Of a stretch of 64,000 nt of DNA, positions 28,712 to 39,933 are shown piece after piece. The first letter of the stretch is position 1. Each line of letters opens with the position of its first letter. A program made the position numbers and the translations under genes. The notes beneath the pieces are model-generated. The model ran no database searches, was not told where the DNA came from, and saw only the letters and a list, made by a program, of their open reading frames with translations. Origin of the DNA: Gilliamella sp. WF3-4. GTDB lineage: Bacteria > Pseudomonadota > Gammaproteobacteria > Enterobacterales > Orbaceae. Location: assembly GCF_001690275.1 (NCBI RefSeq), contig NZ_LZGW01000017.1:186001-250000 (forward strand). The letters are read 5' to 3'.

Positions 28712-29800
28712 TTGACTGAACAAGAAACTATAAGATATGGGTATCATAGAGATAGGTATACCGCATTAGATGCAATAACAGAAGCTCAAAAAATTGCATT
28801 TTATCCTATTTTTTTTCAAGCAATAGTTAGTATGAGAAACACAGGCATATTAACGTGCATAGATCAAGCAGGGAAAAAGGGTATTACTTTTGAGGAAATA
28901 GAAAAGAAAATTTCGTTGTCTTCCTATGCAATCGAGCTGTTATTGGATATTGGATTAAGCATGCATGTCATTTATAAAAGTGATCAATATTATATCCTAG
29001 GTAAAGTTGGACATTATCTACTACACGATAAAATGACAGAAGTAAATCTTAATTTTACTCAAGATATTTGTTATCAAAGTATGTTCTATTTGCAAGATGC
29101 TTTAGAATCTGGTACTCCCGAAGGGTTAAAAGTTTTTGGTGACTGGAAAACTATATACCCTGCGTTACAATCATTGCCTGAAAAAGCTAAAAAAAGTTGG
29201 TTTGAATTTGACCATTTTTATTCGGATCATTCGTTTCCAATTGCTTTTTCTCATATTGAGCAATTAAATCCCAAACATATTTACGATGTTGGCGGCAATA
29301 CGGGTAAATGGGCAATTTATTGCGCCCAACACTCGACAGATCTTAAAGTTACATTATTAGATCTACCAGAGCAGATTACTGTTGCTAAAAAAAACATTAA
29401 TAAAGCAGGTCTTGATGAGCGTATTGATAGCTATCCTATTGATTTGTTGACAGCAAAAATGCTTCCGAATAAAGCTGATCTTTGGTGGATGAGCCAATTT
29501 TTAGATTGTTTCAGTGTTGAACAAATTATCTATATTCTGAAATTGATTCACCGTAGTATGAAAGATGATGCGGTGTTATGTATTATGGATCTATTTTGGG
29601 ATAGGCAGAGCTTTGAAGCTGGCGCACTGAGTTTGAATGCCACTTCTTTATATTTTACGTGTTTAGCAAATGGTAATAGCCGTTTTTATCATTCTAAAGT
29701 ATTTTATCAGTGTCTTCACGATGCAGGATTTTATATTGAAAAGGATATTGATAATTTAAGTTATGGTCATACTTTGTTAATCTGTAAAAAAATTAATTAG
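28712..29800 (+). CDS. apeB: SAM-dependent methyltransferase of the APE locus (ApeB)
   Basis: 362 aa class I methyltransferase with an N-terminal dimerisation/winged-helix region (residues about 40-110) and the SAM loop IYDVGGNTGKWAIYCA, then LLDLPEQI as motif II. Resembles the O-methyltransferase family used in polyketide tailoring. In characterised E. coli-type aryl polyenes the aryl head is methylated, so head-group methylation is the likely job. Start is TTG 28712 with AAGG seven bases upstream; the next in-frame Met is about 40 codons in and would delete conserved sequence. Divergent from apeC. Confidence 0.82.
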   Translation: MTEQETIRYGYHRDRYTALDAITEAQKIAFYPIFFQAIVSMRNTGILTCIDQAGKKGITFEEIEKKISLSSYAIELLLDIGLSMHVIYKSDQYYILGKVGHYLLHDKMTEVNLNFTQDICYQSMFYLQDALESGTPEGLKVFGDWKTIYPALQSLPEKAKKSWFEFDHFYSDHSFPIAFSHIEQLNPKHIYDVGGNTGKWAIYCAQHSTDLKVTLLDLPEQITVAKKNINKAGLDERIDSYPIDLLTAKMLPNKADLWWMSQFLDCFSVEQIIYILKLIHRSMKDDAVLCIMDLFWDRQSFEAGALSLNATSLYFTCLANGNSRFYHSKVFYQCLHDAGFYIEKDIDNLSYGHTLLICKKIN

Positions 29801-29835
29801 CAATCAATAAACAAACAAAACACGAGGAGTAAACA

Positions 29836-30234
29836 ATGAAGTTTTTAAAATATGTCGTTAGTGCATTACTATTTTCATTATTAATTGGCTGTGCTGGTAA
29901 ATATCAAGAACCTAAAAATATTACCACTTCGGTAGATGGACTAACAAAAGAACAAGTAAAAAAAGCTATTTTAGCTTCTGCCACTAATGGTCGGGCAGCT
30001 TTTGGTACATGGAAAATGGATGTGATAGATAGTAATACAATTCGTGGACGTTTATTCAATCGTAAATTTGAAGTAGTGGTCAATATACCTTATTCTGCAA
30101 AAAACTATTCTATTAATTATGTTTCGGTTAGCAATAACTTAAAAAATGGACATGGTCAAATTCATCGAAATTATAATCGTTGGATAAATAATCTTGATGC
30201 TAAAATTCAAGAAAATATTTTTAGAACAAAATAA
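29836..30234 (+). CDS. apeA: small lipoprotein of the APE locus (ApeA)
   Basis: 132 aa with lipobox LLIGC and lipidated cysteine at 19. The mature part includes GLTKEQVKKAILAS and a short beta domain (RGRLFNRKFEVVVNIPYS). It follows apeB by 35 bases with a GAGGAG ribosome site, so the two form a rightward pair. Assigned to apeA because it completes the eighteen-gene A-R set; the match of letter to gene is from memory of published clusters. Confidence 0.7.
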   Translation: MKFLKYVVSALLFSLLIGCAGKYQEPKNITTSVDGLTKEQVKKAILASATNGRAAFGTWKMDVIDSNTIRGRLFNRKFEVVVNIPYSAKNYSINYVSVSNNLKNGHGQIHRNYNRWINNLDAKIQENIFRTK

Positions 30235-30678
30235 AGCAATTTTGGGCTAATTATTTTTTATGGAATAGGCGATAAAACAGAATAGCATCAATTCAGATTT
30301 ATTGCCTGAAAATCAAGCTCAATTTACAAGTTGAGCTTATACCCATCAGAATCGATTTACGTCTAAGGATCTCTTACCTTTAATTAAACGAGTGATAAAA
30401 TAGTTCGATTTTAAGTAACACTTTATTTAAAATACAAAAGCTCTTAATTGATTTCACTTCACTTAGTTTTATATTTAACAATGATCCGCTTTATTATTTG
30501 ATAAAAATAGTAGTTTTTTACTAATTTCTAACGATAATATTAATTGTTAAAACTGACTATCTATTAATCTAATTGCAATTTAATATAAGTCTATATTCAT
30601 ATAGTTTGATGGATATAGCTCCACCTTATTACATTTCTTTTTTTAATTCATAAATCATTACGCTTGAGGACAATTATT
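30235..30678. other. intergenic region before aspT
   Basis: No gene seen. It contains an 8-bp inverted repeat, AAGCTCAA (30315-30322) and TTGAGCTT (30331-30338), without a T tract: a weak terminator for apeBA or a chance hairpin. The right part is very AT-rich and presumably holds the aspT promoter, which I cannot place. Confidence 0.4.
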
Positions 30679-32379
30679 ATGTTTCAATGGCTTTCAAACT
30701 GGATTTTAGATGGACTAAAACATTCCCCCGAAATTTTATTATTTCTATCGTTGAGTTTAGGGTATTTGATTGGTGGCATTAGGATAGGCAAATTCCAACT
30801 CGGTGGTGTTGCTGGTTCGTTGCTTGTTGCTGTCGCTTTAAGCGTTTTTGGTGTGACTATTGACGCTGGTGTTAAAGCGATTCTTTTTGCGTTATTTATT
30901 TATGCAGTGGGTTATGAAAGTGGTCCGCAATTTTTCCGTTCACTTGGTATAAAAACCTTACGTGAAATCTTCTTAGCATTATTTATTGCAGTTGCAAGTT
31001 TTGTGACTGTTATCGTACTAGCCAAATTATTCCATTTAGACAAAGGTCTTGCAGCTGGATTAGCTGCGGGTGGTTTGACACAATCGGCAATTATGGGCAC
31101 AGCCTCTGATGCATTAAGCCAATTAGGTTTAAGCGCAGATGAATTAAGAAAAATGCAAGCAAATGTAACTATTGGTTATGCTGTGACCTATATATTTGGT
31201 TCACTAGGTGCCATTATTGTCTGCGTCAATATTCTGCCAAAAATCATGGGTAAAGATATTGGTGATGATGCAATAAAAGCACAGGCTGAGCAACTTCATG
31301 GTTCGCTTTCATTAAGCTCTGATCAAAATCTAGCTTTATCTGATATTAGTGGTCGGTTGTATCGTATTACCAATAAAATTAATCAAACAGTGGCGCAAGT
31401 TGAACAAACTATTAATGGCATTAGTATTGAGCGTATCAAACGTGGCAATAAAATCATTGAAGCAATGCCAGAAACAGTATTAAAGTCGAAAGATATTATT
31501 CTTGTTGTGGGTCATCGTGATTCAATGATTAAAGCACATGATCTACTTGGTAGTGAAGTGAATTCAGCATCTGGAATGGATGTGGTAATGAATAAGTTAG
31601 ATGTTGAAATGCGTAATAACCGTTATGAGGGTGAAAATCTTACTCAAGTACTTCAATCAGATGAAGTGATGAAGTTAAAACATGGCATCTATCTTTTAGC
31701 GATTAATCGTGATGGACAACCTCTTCCCCTTAATAACGATATTTATTTAAAACTTGGTGATGTTATTACTATTTATGGTGCTGATAGTGATCTTCGTCGT
31801 GTTATTGACAAAATCGGTGCACCCATTACCAAAAGTGAAAAAACTGACTGGATATTCCATGGTTTAGGGCTTGTTGTTGGCCTTATTATTGGCTTAATTG
31901 TGATTCGTGTAAGTAATATTCCTATCACATTAGGTGCTGGAGGTGGAGCGCTTTTATCAGGATTATTATTTGGTTGGTATCGTTCGGTTCACCAAACTAT
32001 CGGTAATATTCCTACTGGTGCAGTGCAACTTTTAAAAGATTTTGGCTTAGCTGGATTTGTTGCTGTTGTGGGATTAAGTTCTGGTCTTCAAGCAATTAAT
32101 ACAATTGAAGAACAAGGTTTATCTCTATTTTTAATTGGTGTGGTTGTTACTTTGCTACCAATGCTACTTGCCATTTATTTCGGAAAATATGTGCTTGGCT
32201 ATAAAAACGCAGCAGTATTTGCTGGTGCTTTAGCAGGATCGCGAAGTGCTAACCCCGCTTTTGGTGAAGTGCTCAATAAAGCTGGCAATTCAACGCCAAC
32301 TAACTCTTTTGCTATTACTTACGCTTTAGCTAATGTTTTCCTAACTTTATTAGGTCCATTAGTTGTTGCTTTTGTTTAA
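30679..32379 (+). CDS. aspT: aspartate:alanine antiporter AspT
   Basis: 566 aa inner-membrane exchanger of the AAE family. Two membrane blocks (about 10-190 and 395-560) flank a cytoplasmic pair of TrkA-C-like domains (about 200-385, including RIKRGNKIIEAMPETVLKSK and LKLGDVITIYG). AGALAGSRSANPAFGE lies in the last block. It imports aspartate and exports alanine, and with AspD converts decarboxylation into proton motive force. ATG 30679 is chosen over TTG 30664 because GAGGA lies seven bases before it. Followed by aspD after 29 bases. Confidence 0.93.
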   Translation: MFQWLSNWILDGLKHSPEILLFLSLSLGYLIGGIRIGKFQLGGVAGSLLVAVALSVFGVTIDAGVKAILFALFIYAVGYESGPQFFRSLGIKTLREIFLALFIAVASFVTVIVLAKLFHLDKGLAAGLAAGGLTQSAIMGTASDALSQLGLSADELRKMQANVTIGYAVTYIFGSLGAIIVCVNILPKIMGKDIGDDAIKAQAEQLHGSLSLSSDQNLALSDISGRLYRITNKINQTVAQVEQTINGISIERIKRGNKIIEAMPETVLKSKDIILVVGHRDSMIKAHDLLGSEVNSASGMDVVMNKLDVEMRNNRYEGENLTQVLQSDEVMKLKHGIYLLAINRDGQPLPLNNDIYLKLGDVITIYGADSDLRRVIDKIGAPITKSEKTDWIFHGLGLVVGLIIGLIVIRVSNIPITLGAGGGALLSGLLFGWYRSVHQTIGNIPTGAVQLLKDFGLAGFVAVVGLSSGLQAINTIEEQGLSLFLIGVVVTLLPMLLAIYFGKYVLGYKNAAVFAGALAGSRSANPAFGEVLNKAGNSTPTNSFAITYALANVFLTLLGPLVVAFV

Positions 32380-32405
32380 TTGATATATCAAATTAAGGGT
32401 ACTAA

Positions 32406-34010
<1,605 letters not shown>

Positions 34011-34045
34011 CTAATTATTTAGATTTATTCATCTAATTATTAATC

Positions 34046-34071
34046 AAACCCTAGTTTATCTAGGGTTTTTT
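34046..34071 (+). terminator. terminator of aspT-aspD
   Basis: AAACCCTAG and CTAGGGTTT arms with loop TTTAT and a T tail, 36 bases after the aspD stop. Rho-independent. Confidence 0.88.
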
Positions 34072-34180
34072 ATTATGTTATCAAGTTAATTTTTCAATGT
34101 ATTACGAGGGCTCCATCTGTTTTCAGCCTAGTTTGCTTTTTTATTGCAGTAAACTTTTGATCTGTCACTTCCACAACACA

Positions 34181-34426
34181 TTATGCGACTAGAGCCTCAT
34201 TTTTTACATGGGCAATGGATACTCTTAAATAATTGCCAAAATTGGTTTTTAATAAACTTTCATAATAAAAAAACACGCACTGATCATAAGGCCATTGATT
34301 ATCATTTTCATACTGTTCAGCAATCATTTTTCTTAGCTCTGATGAGTCAAAAGCAGGTTCATATTCTACTTTTGCCTGACCTGTTTTTGAACAAGCTCTA
34401 TCTTTATAGTTGCTAGATTTTAATCC
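34181..34426 (-). pseudogene. 5'-truncated relic of a small unknown gene
   Basis: An open minus-strand frame of 81 codons with protein-like content (EYEPAFDSSELRKMIAEQ, NQWPYDQCVFFYYESLL, GNYLRVSIAHVKNEALVA) ending at TAA 34181. The frame opens directly after two stops with no start codon; the first ATG is internal at 34327. It reads like the C-terminal part of a small acidic protein, perhaps an immunity-type protein (guess). The plus-strand ORF 34183-34416 is its shadow. Confidence 0.4.
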
Positions 34427-35055
34427 TTACTAAGTATGAAGTTATTACCCTTTTCTAGTCAATGAGAAATAATAACCAATTGAATAAAAATAATAATACA
34501 AGGAAAATACGCGTTTATTTGTAGGGCTTTCAGCCTGAATTATCACCATCCTAGCGGGCAGTTCAATACTGTCAAGTTAACTATTTTTTTATAGTAATCT
34601 TAATACAGATAATCTATCAATAACACATCTTTGATTATTTGCTACTACTTGCGATTATATTGGTAGATTTAGTATGTAAGAAAGTGGCAAATAAAGAAGT
34701 AATTGACAATTCAAGATAATAAGAACTAATGTGAAATAGTATACTGGATTTTAATATATTTATTTCTAATGTAAACTTAAAGAAGATGACAGAAGCACAG
34801 GAGAAAATAAAAATATCCCAGTTAATTTCAAATAATTGATTTAATATAATTTATTTATTAATCGCCTCATCTCATCTATATAACTCTGTTCTGCCTTTTA
34901 AAAGTGGACTATATTGGATTGCTATGGACTAAAATAATATGGTGTTCAATCAAAGTCAAACCGAAGTTCTGAGTGATGATCATCAAATTTAGCTTTATGA
35001 AAAAAGTTAATTTGACGGTGCCAACCAAAGAATTACAAAACACTCTGGTTCAAAA
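34427..35055. other. intergenic region, no gene seen
   Basis: AT-rich with many stops in all frames. Near 34880-34940 there is a short degenerate direct repeat around TGGACTA. The only other item is half of a 12-base inverted pair with 36675-36686, which is within chance expectation. Confidence 0.4.
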
Positions 35056-35865
35056 TTATCTATCTCTCATGTGCTTTGGTGAAAAACCGAACCGCTTACG
35101 GAAATAAATTGCAAATCTAGATCCTGAATCATATCCAACTTCTTGTGCGATTTGTGTAATATTTAAATGAGTGGTTTGTAGTAGCTTTAATCCATAACTC
35201 ATTCTTGCCTCAAACAGTATATTAGACAAACTTGTTCCTTCATCAGATAGGCGTCGCCTTAATGTTGACTCACTCATGGCAAAATGTTTTGCAATTGCTT
35301 TTGATTGCCATTTTTTTGTAGGAGCACCTAAAATTAATCGTTCCAGCTTCTGCTTAAGACCTTCATTTACTGAGATAGGAAAATTAATATTTACTATTTC
35401 TAAGCATCGTAATAATTGTATAAATTGATGTAAAAGCAAATCATAATTTGAGAGAGGATCTTGAATAATACTGATTGTATAATTTATTGATGCATTAAAA
35501 ATATTGGGAACAGATCGCACGATTTTTATCTGATGGGTAAAGTCTGTTGACTGTGTGGTTTTTAAAGACTCATACTGTTTTAGTATTTCTTGTGGCCAAG
35601 TAAAACAGTCGGCCAAATAAATTTTATTTTGAATATTTTGATTAGTAATATCTAAAAGACTGTTAGCAGGAACAACTAATAATTCTCCTGCTAATATCTC
35701 ATAAATTTCACCTTTATAGCTGATAACCTTTGATCCTTGAACTACGCGAATTAACATTGGATCAACTATTCTCACCTGCGATAATTTATAATTACAACTT
35801 TGTGAAACTCGTGAGTACTGACCTAATTTAGTAAGCTGCTGTGATTTTTTTATTACCTGATTCAA
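35056..35865 (-). CDS. AraC-family transcriptional regulator
   Basis: 269 aa from TTG 35865, which has AGGA six bases upstream; a TTG six codons earlier is also open. The N-terminal 150 residues are an uncharacterised ligand/dimerisation region. The C-terminal ~100 hold two helix-turn-helix units: SKAIAKHFAMSESTLRRRLS and THLNITQIAQEVGYDSGSRF, then FRKRFGFSPKHMR. It follows the PEBP-like gene by about 20 bases and so probably shares its transcript. Target unknown; autoregulation or control of the neighbour is possible. Confidence 0.85.
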   Translation of the reverse strand: MNQVIKKSQQLTKLGQYSRVSQSCNYKLSQVRIVDPMLIRVVQGSKVISYKGEIYEILAGELLVVPANSLLDITNQNIQNKIYLADCFTWPQEILKQYESLKTTQSTDFTHQIKIVRSVPNIFNASINYTISIIQDPLSNYDLLLHQFIQLLRCLEIVNINFPISVNEGLKQKLERLILGAPTKKWQSKAIAKHFAMSESTLRRRLSDEGTSLSNILFEARMSYGLKLLQTTHLNITQIAQEVGYDSGSRFAIYFRKRFGFSPKHMRDR

Positions 35866-35887
35866 AAAATATCCTATTAGCAATATT

Positions 35888-36424
35888 TTATTGCTGATAA
35901 TTGTACATTATTGTCGCTTTACCTAATAGATTCGTATTTGCAATAAATCCTATTAATGCGGGGGATGTTGAATCACTAACATTAATATGTTCAATACTTA
36001 AAGCATAAATAGTAAAAATATAGCGATGACTTGTGCCTTTGGGTGGGCATGGCCCCCCATAATAAACATTACCAAAATCATTGCGCACAGCTTTGCTTCC
36101 TTTTGGTAATAGCAAGGTATTATTACCTGCATTTCTTACAATATAATTTACATTCGCAGGTATATTGGCGACTACCCAGTGCCACCAACCAGAACCAGTT
36201 GGCGCATCTTGGTCATACATAGTAATGACGAAGCTTTTTGTACCTTGAGGTGGATCGTTCCAACTAAGACTAGGTGAAATGTTCTCACCTTTACAGCCAA
36301 ATTCATTAGCAATATATTGACTAGTAAAACCATTCTTGGACAGATCACTACTTTGTATGCTAAAGCTTTGTGCGAAAGTATTAAAACTGACTAAATACAA
36401 AATAAAAATTATTATCTTTTTCAC
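35888..36424 (-). CDS. periplasmic YbhB/YbcL (PEBP/Raf kinase inhibitor-like) protein
   Basis: 178 aa with a signal peptide (cleavage near FAQ at 18-19). PEBP fold markers are SPSLSWNDPPQGTKSF, TMYDQDAPTGSGWWHWVV and GPCPPKGTSHRY. Family members bind phospholipid headgroups or small anions; bacterial function is unclear. First gene of a two-gene unit with an AraC regulator. Confidence 0.9.
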   Translation of the reverse strand: MKKIIIFILYLVSFNTFAQSFSIQSSDLSKNGFTSQYIANEFGCKGENISPSLSWNDPPQGTKSFVITMYDQDAPTGSGWWHWVVANIPANVNYIVRNAGNNTLLLPKGSKAVRNDFGNVYYGGPCPPKGTSHRYIFTIYALSIEHINVSDSTSPALIGFIANTNLLGKATIMYNYQQ

Positions 36425-36766
36425 TTTATTTCTCTTATCATAAATTAGAGTGAAATTATTTTAGATAGAAAATAATAAAAATTCTGCACAAATTAGCTCA
36501 ATTATAGTACAAATGTGCTTAGATAATAATTCTATTTAGAGTTTAGTGAAGTTTTTTAACACGATTTGGTGCTATCAATTTAACCCATCCCTTGTATGGA
36601 TATTGTCAAATTAATTTTCTAACATGGGTTTGAATTAGAAGATAGCTATCAAATTACAATTTACCATTAAAAGCTAACTTGACAGTCTCTAACAAAATAT
36701 TAAAACATGGTGTTTTATTTGATATGATTTTTTAGATATTGATTTCTTCTATGCCTTGAGAGAAGA
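36425..36766. other. intergenic region between the PEBP-like gene and tRNA-Ser
   Basis: No gene found in any frame. Very AT-rich; presumably holds the promoter of the leftward PEBP-AraC unit and the 3' trailer of the leftward tRNA. Confidence 0.4.
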
Positions 36767-36854
36767 TGGCGGAAGCGCAGAGATTCGAACTCTGGGAGGG
36801 TCGCCCCTCGCCGGTTTTCAAGACCGGTGCTTTCAACCGCTCAGCCACACTTCC
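36767..36854 (-). tRNA. tRNA-Ser (anticodon UGA)
   Basis: 88 nt including an encoded CCA. The acceptor stem GGAAGTG pairs with CGCTTCC, discriminator G. The anticodon loop is CTTGAAA with TGA centred on a CCGGT/ACCGG stem. A long variable arm (GAGGGGCGACCCTC) marks it as a class II serine tRNA, and the T-loop is GTTCGAATC. Confidence 0.96.
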
Positions 36855-37036
36855 GCAATGGCTGTGAATATTAAAGTAGACTTGCTTATTTGTAAATAGC
36901 TATTTTAATATTTTTTATCGTTTGCTTTAAATTCAATCAAATTATATAGAAAATATACAATAATAGCGCTTTCTCTTTCAAAATTAGTGTTGGATTTTGA
37001 TTAATTGAGTATAATAAAACGCAAATGAATTAGCGT

Positions 37037-37363
37037 ATGTTAAAAATGTTAGAGCAAATAGAAACCGATGATAAAGGCTATTTAAAAAACTGGCAGGATT
37101 GGACTATTGATTTGGTTCCTGAACTGGCTGCTAATGAGTGTATTGAGTTAACTGATGCGCATTGGGAGGTTATCTTATTTGTCCGTGATTTTTACTTAGA
37201 ATATAAAACATCACCAGCTATACGTGCGTTAGTTAAAGCGATGGAAAAGAAGTTCGGTGCACAAAAGGGTAATAGTCGCTATTTGTATAAGTTATTTCCT
37301 GATGGCCCAGCTAAACAAGCGACTAAACTTGCAGGCTTACCAAAGCCCGTTAAATGTATATAG
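37037..37363 (+). CDS. tusE: TusE/DsrC-family sulfurtransferase
   Basis: 108 aa. TusE accepts persulfide sulfur from TusBCD and delivers it to MnmA for 2-thiouridine in tRNA. The catalytic cysteine is the penultimate residue, C107 in KPVKCI. Central blocks [16 protein letters not shown] and [18 protein letters not shown] are typical. A second Met three codons in is an alternative start. Confidence 0.92.
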   Translation: MLKMLEQIETDDKGYLKNWQDWTIDLVPELAANECIELTDAHWEVILFVRDFYLEYKTSPAIRALVKAMEKKFGAQKGNSRYLYKLFPDGPAKQATKLAGLPKPVKCI

Positions 37364-37384
37364 ATAAAGGATAACGTTACATTC

Positions 37385-37681
37385 ATGATAAGATGGAAGC
37401 TCCCTTTATTACTATTAGTTGTGTTTGGTTATCTCCAATATTCTTTATGGTATGGCAAAAATAATGTGTACGATTATCGAGATAATGTAGAGATGTTAGC
37501 CAGTTTGCGGGCTGATAATGAGAAATTGAAGGCTCGTAATGAGCAAATGTTTGCTGAAATTAACGATCTACAACGTGGTTCTGAAGCGATAGAGGAGAGG
37601 GCTCGCAGTCATTTAGGTATGGTAAAAGCTAATGAATATTTTTATCGAATTATTATTGATTCAGATTCAAAAAAACGATAA
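37385..37681 (+). CDS. ftsB: cell division protein FtsB
   Basis: 98 aa bitopic protein: membrane segment at 5-19, then a coiled coil (about 33-70) with YDYRDNVEM, RADNEKLKARNEQM and a C-terminal GSEAIEERARSHLGMV that contacts FtsL/FtsQ. Stop overlaps the ispD ATG (TAATG), as in the conserved ftsB-ispD-ispF order. Confidence 0.93.
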   Translation: MIRWKLPLLLLVVFGYLQYSLWYGKNNVYDYRDNVEMLASLRADNEKLKARNEQMFAEINDLQRGSEAIEERARSHLGMVKANEYFYRIIIDSDSKKR

Positions 37682-38394
37682 TGCATAACATGAATAATCT
37701 TAATAATATTATCGCTATTGTGCCAGCTGCAGGAATTGGCTGTCGCATGAATAGCCAAATCCCTAAACAGTATTTAAAAATCGATTCAAAAACAATCTTA
37801 GAGCACACACTAAATAAATTATTAACACACCCTCAAATAGCGAAAGTTATTGTTGTTATTAGCCCTGAGGATAACATCTTTAGCTCGCTCTCAATAGCTT
37901 CGCACGATAACATTAGTATCACTTTAGGCGGTAAAACTCGTGCTGATTCTGTGTTAGCTGGATTACAATTATTAAATGATAAGCAATGGGCATTAGTTCA
38001 TGATGCCGCAAGACCTTGTGTGGATCATGATGACATATCTCGCTTGATAGAAACGGTGATTAATAAAAAGCAAGGTGGTATTTTGGCTATGCGTATTAGC
38101 GATACGATAAAACGAGCATGCCAAGATAATGACACTATTATTGATTACTCTGAAGATCGAACTTATTTATGGGGCGCAGCAACACCTCAATTATTCAATG
38201 CTGGTGAGTTAAAATCTTGCTTACAACATGCTTTAAATAACCATATCGCAATTACTGATGAAGCTTCAGCTATTGAGTATTGTGGGGGGCATCCTTTATT
38301 AATTGAATGTCGTCGAGACAATATAAAAATAACGCGTCCTGAAGATTTAGCGTTGGCTAATTTTTATTTAACTAAGCAAATTTTAAATAGGTAA
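37681..38394 (+). CDS. ispD: 2-C-methyl-D-erythritol 4-phosphate cytidylyltransferase
   Basis: 237 aa; third step of the MEP isoprenoid pathway. [18 protein letters not shown] is the CTP-binding loop, followed by GGKTRADSV and VHDAARPCV. Overlaps ftsB by one base; four bases separate it from ispF. Confidence 0.95.
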   Translation: MHNMNNLNNIIAIVPAAGIGCRMNSQIPKQYLKIDSKTILEHTLNKLLTHPQIAKVIVVISPEDNIFSSLSIASHDNISITLGGKTRADSVLAGLQLLNDKQWALVHDAARPCVDHDDISRLIETVINKKQGGILAMRISDTIKRACQDNDTIIDYSEDRTYLWGAATPQLFNAGELKSCLQHALNNHIAITDEASAIEYCGGHPLLIECRRDNIKITRPEDLALANFYLTKQILNR

Positions 38395-38398
38395 AAAT

Positions 38399-38884
38399 AT
38401 GAGAATAGGTCATGGATTTGATGTCCATAAGTTTGGTGGTGAAGGTCCAATTACGCTTGCTGGTGTAAAAATTCCTTATCAATATGGACTTATTGCTCAT
38501 TCTGATGGCGATGTTTTATTACATGCAATAACAGATGCGCTGATTGGTGCATTAGCATTAGGCGATATTGGTAAGCTATTTCCCGATACAGATCCAAAAT
38601 ATAAAGGCATAGATAGTCGGATCTTATTGAAAGATGTGTACAGTATTGTTCAAGTTAAAGGTTATGAATTAGTGAATTTAGATGCCACTATCATTGCGCA
38701 AGAACCCAAGATGAGACCGCATGTTGATCAAATGAGAGTTAATATAGCTGAAGATTTAAAAGTTCATTTTGAGCAAATTAGTGTAAAAGCAACAACAACC
38801 GAGCAGTTAGGCTTTACGGGACGTAAAGAGGGCATTGCTTGCCAAGCAGTAGTATTATTAGCTCGAAAAACTAAAACAGATTAA
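38399..38884 (+). CDS. ispF: 2-C-methyl-D-erythritol 2,4-cyclodiphosphate synthase
   Basis: 161 aa. Zinc ligands D8 and H10 in GFDVHKF and H42 in LLHAITDAL, with [11 protein letters not shown] as signature. Follows ispD in the MEP pathway. C-terminus holds [13 protein letters not shown]. Confidence 0.96.
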   Translation: MRIGHGFDVHKFGGEGPITLAGVKIPYQYGLIAHSDGDVLLHAITDALIGALALGDIGKLFPDTDPKYKGIDSRILLKDVYSIVQVKGYELVNLDATIIAQEPKMRPHVDQMRVNIAEDLKVHFEQISVKATTTEQLGFTGRKEGIACQAVVLLARKTKTD

Positions 38885-38905
38885 ATTTAAAAGTAGGCAA
38901 TACAA

Positions 38906-39928
38906 GTGTTAACACAACTTAATTATTTATATGGAAAACCGACAGCCACAGGGCAATATAAGCAACAATACGAAGATTTTGTCGTTACAGAACATCTTGG
39001 TTTTGAGTTGACTGGTGAGGGTGAGCATGTTTTAGTTTATTTGCAAAAACGTGATTGTAACACTATTTTTGTGGCTGAACAGTTAGCTAAATATGTTGGT
39101 ATTTCAACTAAGTTAGTGAGTTATGTAGGATTAAAAGATCGTCAAGCGATAACAACGCAATGGTTTAGCTTACATATGCCAGGTCAACAAACGCCAGACT
39201 TCTCAGGATTTGATTTAGCAAATTGTCAGATATTAAAAGTTACCCGGCATAATAAAAAATTAAAAATAGGGGCGTTAAAAGGTAACTATTTTAAAATTAT
39301 TTTAAGAGATTTAACCGCTCAATCTGAAATCGAATCTAAATTAGCATTGATCAAACAACATGGTGTGCCTAATTATTTTGGTGAGCAACGCTTTGGCCGT
39401 GGTGAAAATAATATTACCCAAGCTATAAACTGGGCAAAAGGGGCTATTACGGTTAAAGATAGAAAAAAAAGAAGTTTTTATCTCTCTGCAGCGAGAAGTG
39501 CTATTTTTAACGACATTGTGAGTAAACGAATTGGACAACAGCTTCATAAAACTGTTATTGATGGCGATATATTACAACTAGCACAACGCAGTAGTTGGTT
39601 TGTTGCACAAACAGATGAGCTAGCATTGTTACAAGCACGTTTAGAAAACGGTGAGATTAATGTTACAGCACCAATGATGGGGGATTCACCACTAGGTACA
39701 CAATTTAAAGCGTTGGAGTTTGAACAAGAATGTTTAGAAAATTGGTCTGAATTTTATGATCTATTTAAAAAAGAGCGCGTTGAGACAGCAAGGCGCTCAC
39801 TATTGTTACGAGCAGATCAACTCAATTGGCAATGGTTAGATTGTCATAGTCTTGAACTTGATTTTTATTTGCCATCAGGTTGTTATGCAACAAGTGTGAT
39901 ACGTGAATTAATAATAGAAAATGAGTAG
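38906..39928 (+). CDS. truD: tRNA pseudouridine(13) synthase
   Basis: 340 aa. Catalytic aspartate D78 in GLKDRQA. Other TruD blocks: [21 protein letters not shown] and [14 protein letters not shown]. Start is GTG 38906 with TAGG about eight bases upstream, matching the length of the E. coli N-terminus. Six bases separate it from pcm; the usual surE between them is missing. Confidence 0.95.
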   Translation: MLTQLNYLYGKPTATGQYKQQYEDFVVTEHLGFELTGEGEHVLVYLQKRDCNTIFVAEQLAKYVGISTKLVSYVGLKDRQAITTQWFSLHMPGQQTPDFSGFDLANCQILKVTRHNKKLKIGALKGNYFKIILRDLTAQSEIESKLALIKQHGVPNYFGEQRFGRGENNITQAINWAKGAITVKDRKKRSFYLSAARSAIFNDIVSKRIGQQLHKTVIDGDILQLAQRSSWFVAQTDELALLQARLENGEINVTAPMMGDSPLGTQFKALEFEQECLENWSEFYDLFKKERVETARRSLLLRADQLNWQWLDCHSLELDFYLPSGCYATSVIRELIIENE

Positions 39929-39933
39929 CCAAA

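Noticed and set aside
34183-34416. 77-codon plus-strand ORF.
   Set aside because: Shadow of the better protein-like frame on the minus strand (34181-34426).
34568-36686. Inverted pair ACTGTCAAGTTA / TAACTTGACAGT flanking the AraC-PEBP unit, possible transposon ends.
   Set aside because: A 12-base inverted match is expected many times by chance in 64 kb of AT-rich DNA, no transposase lies between them, and the flanks do not extend the match.
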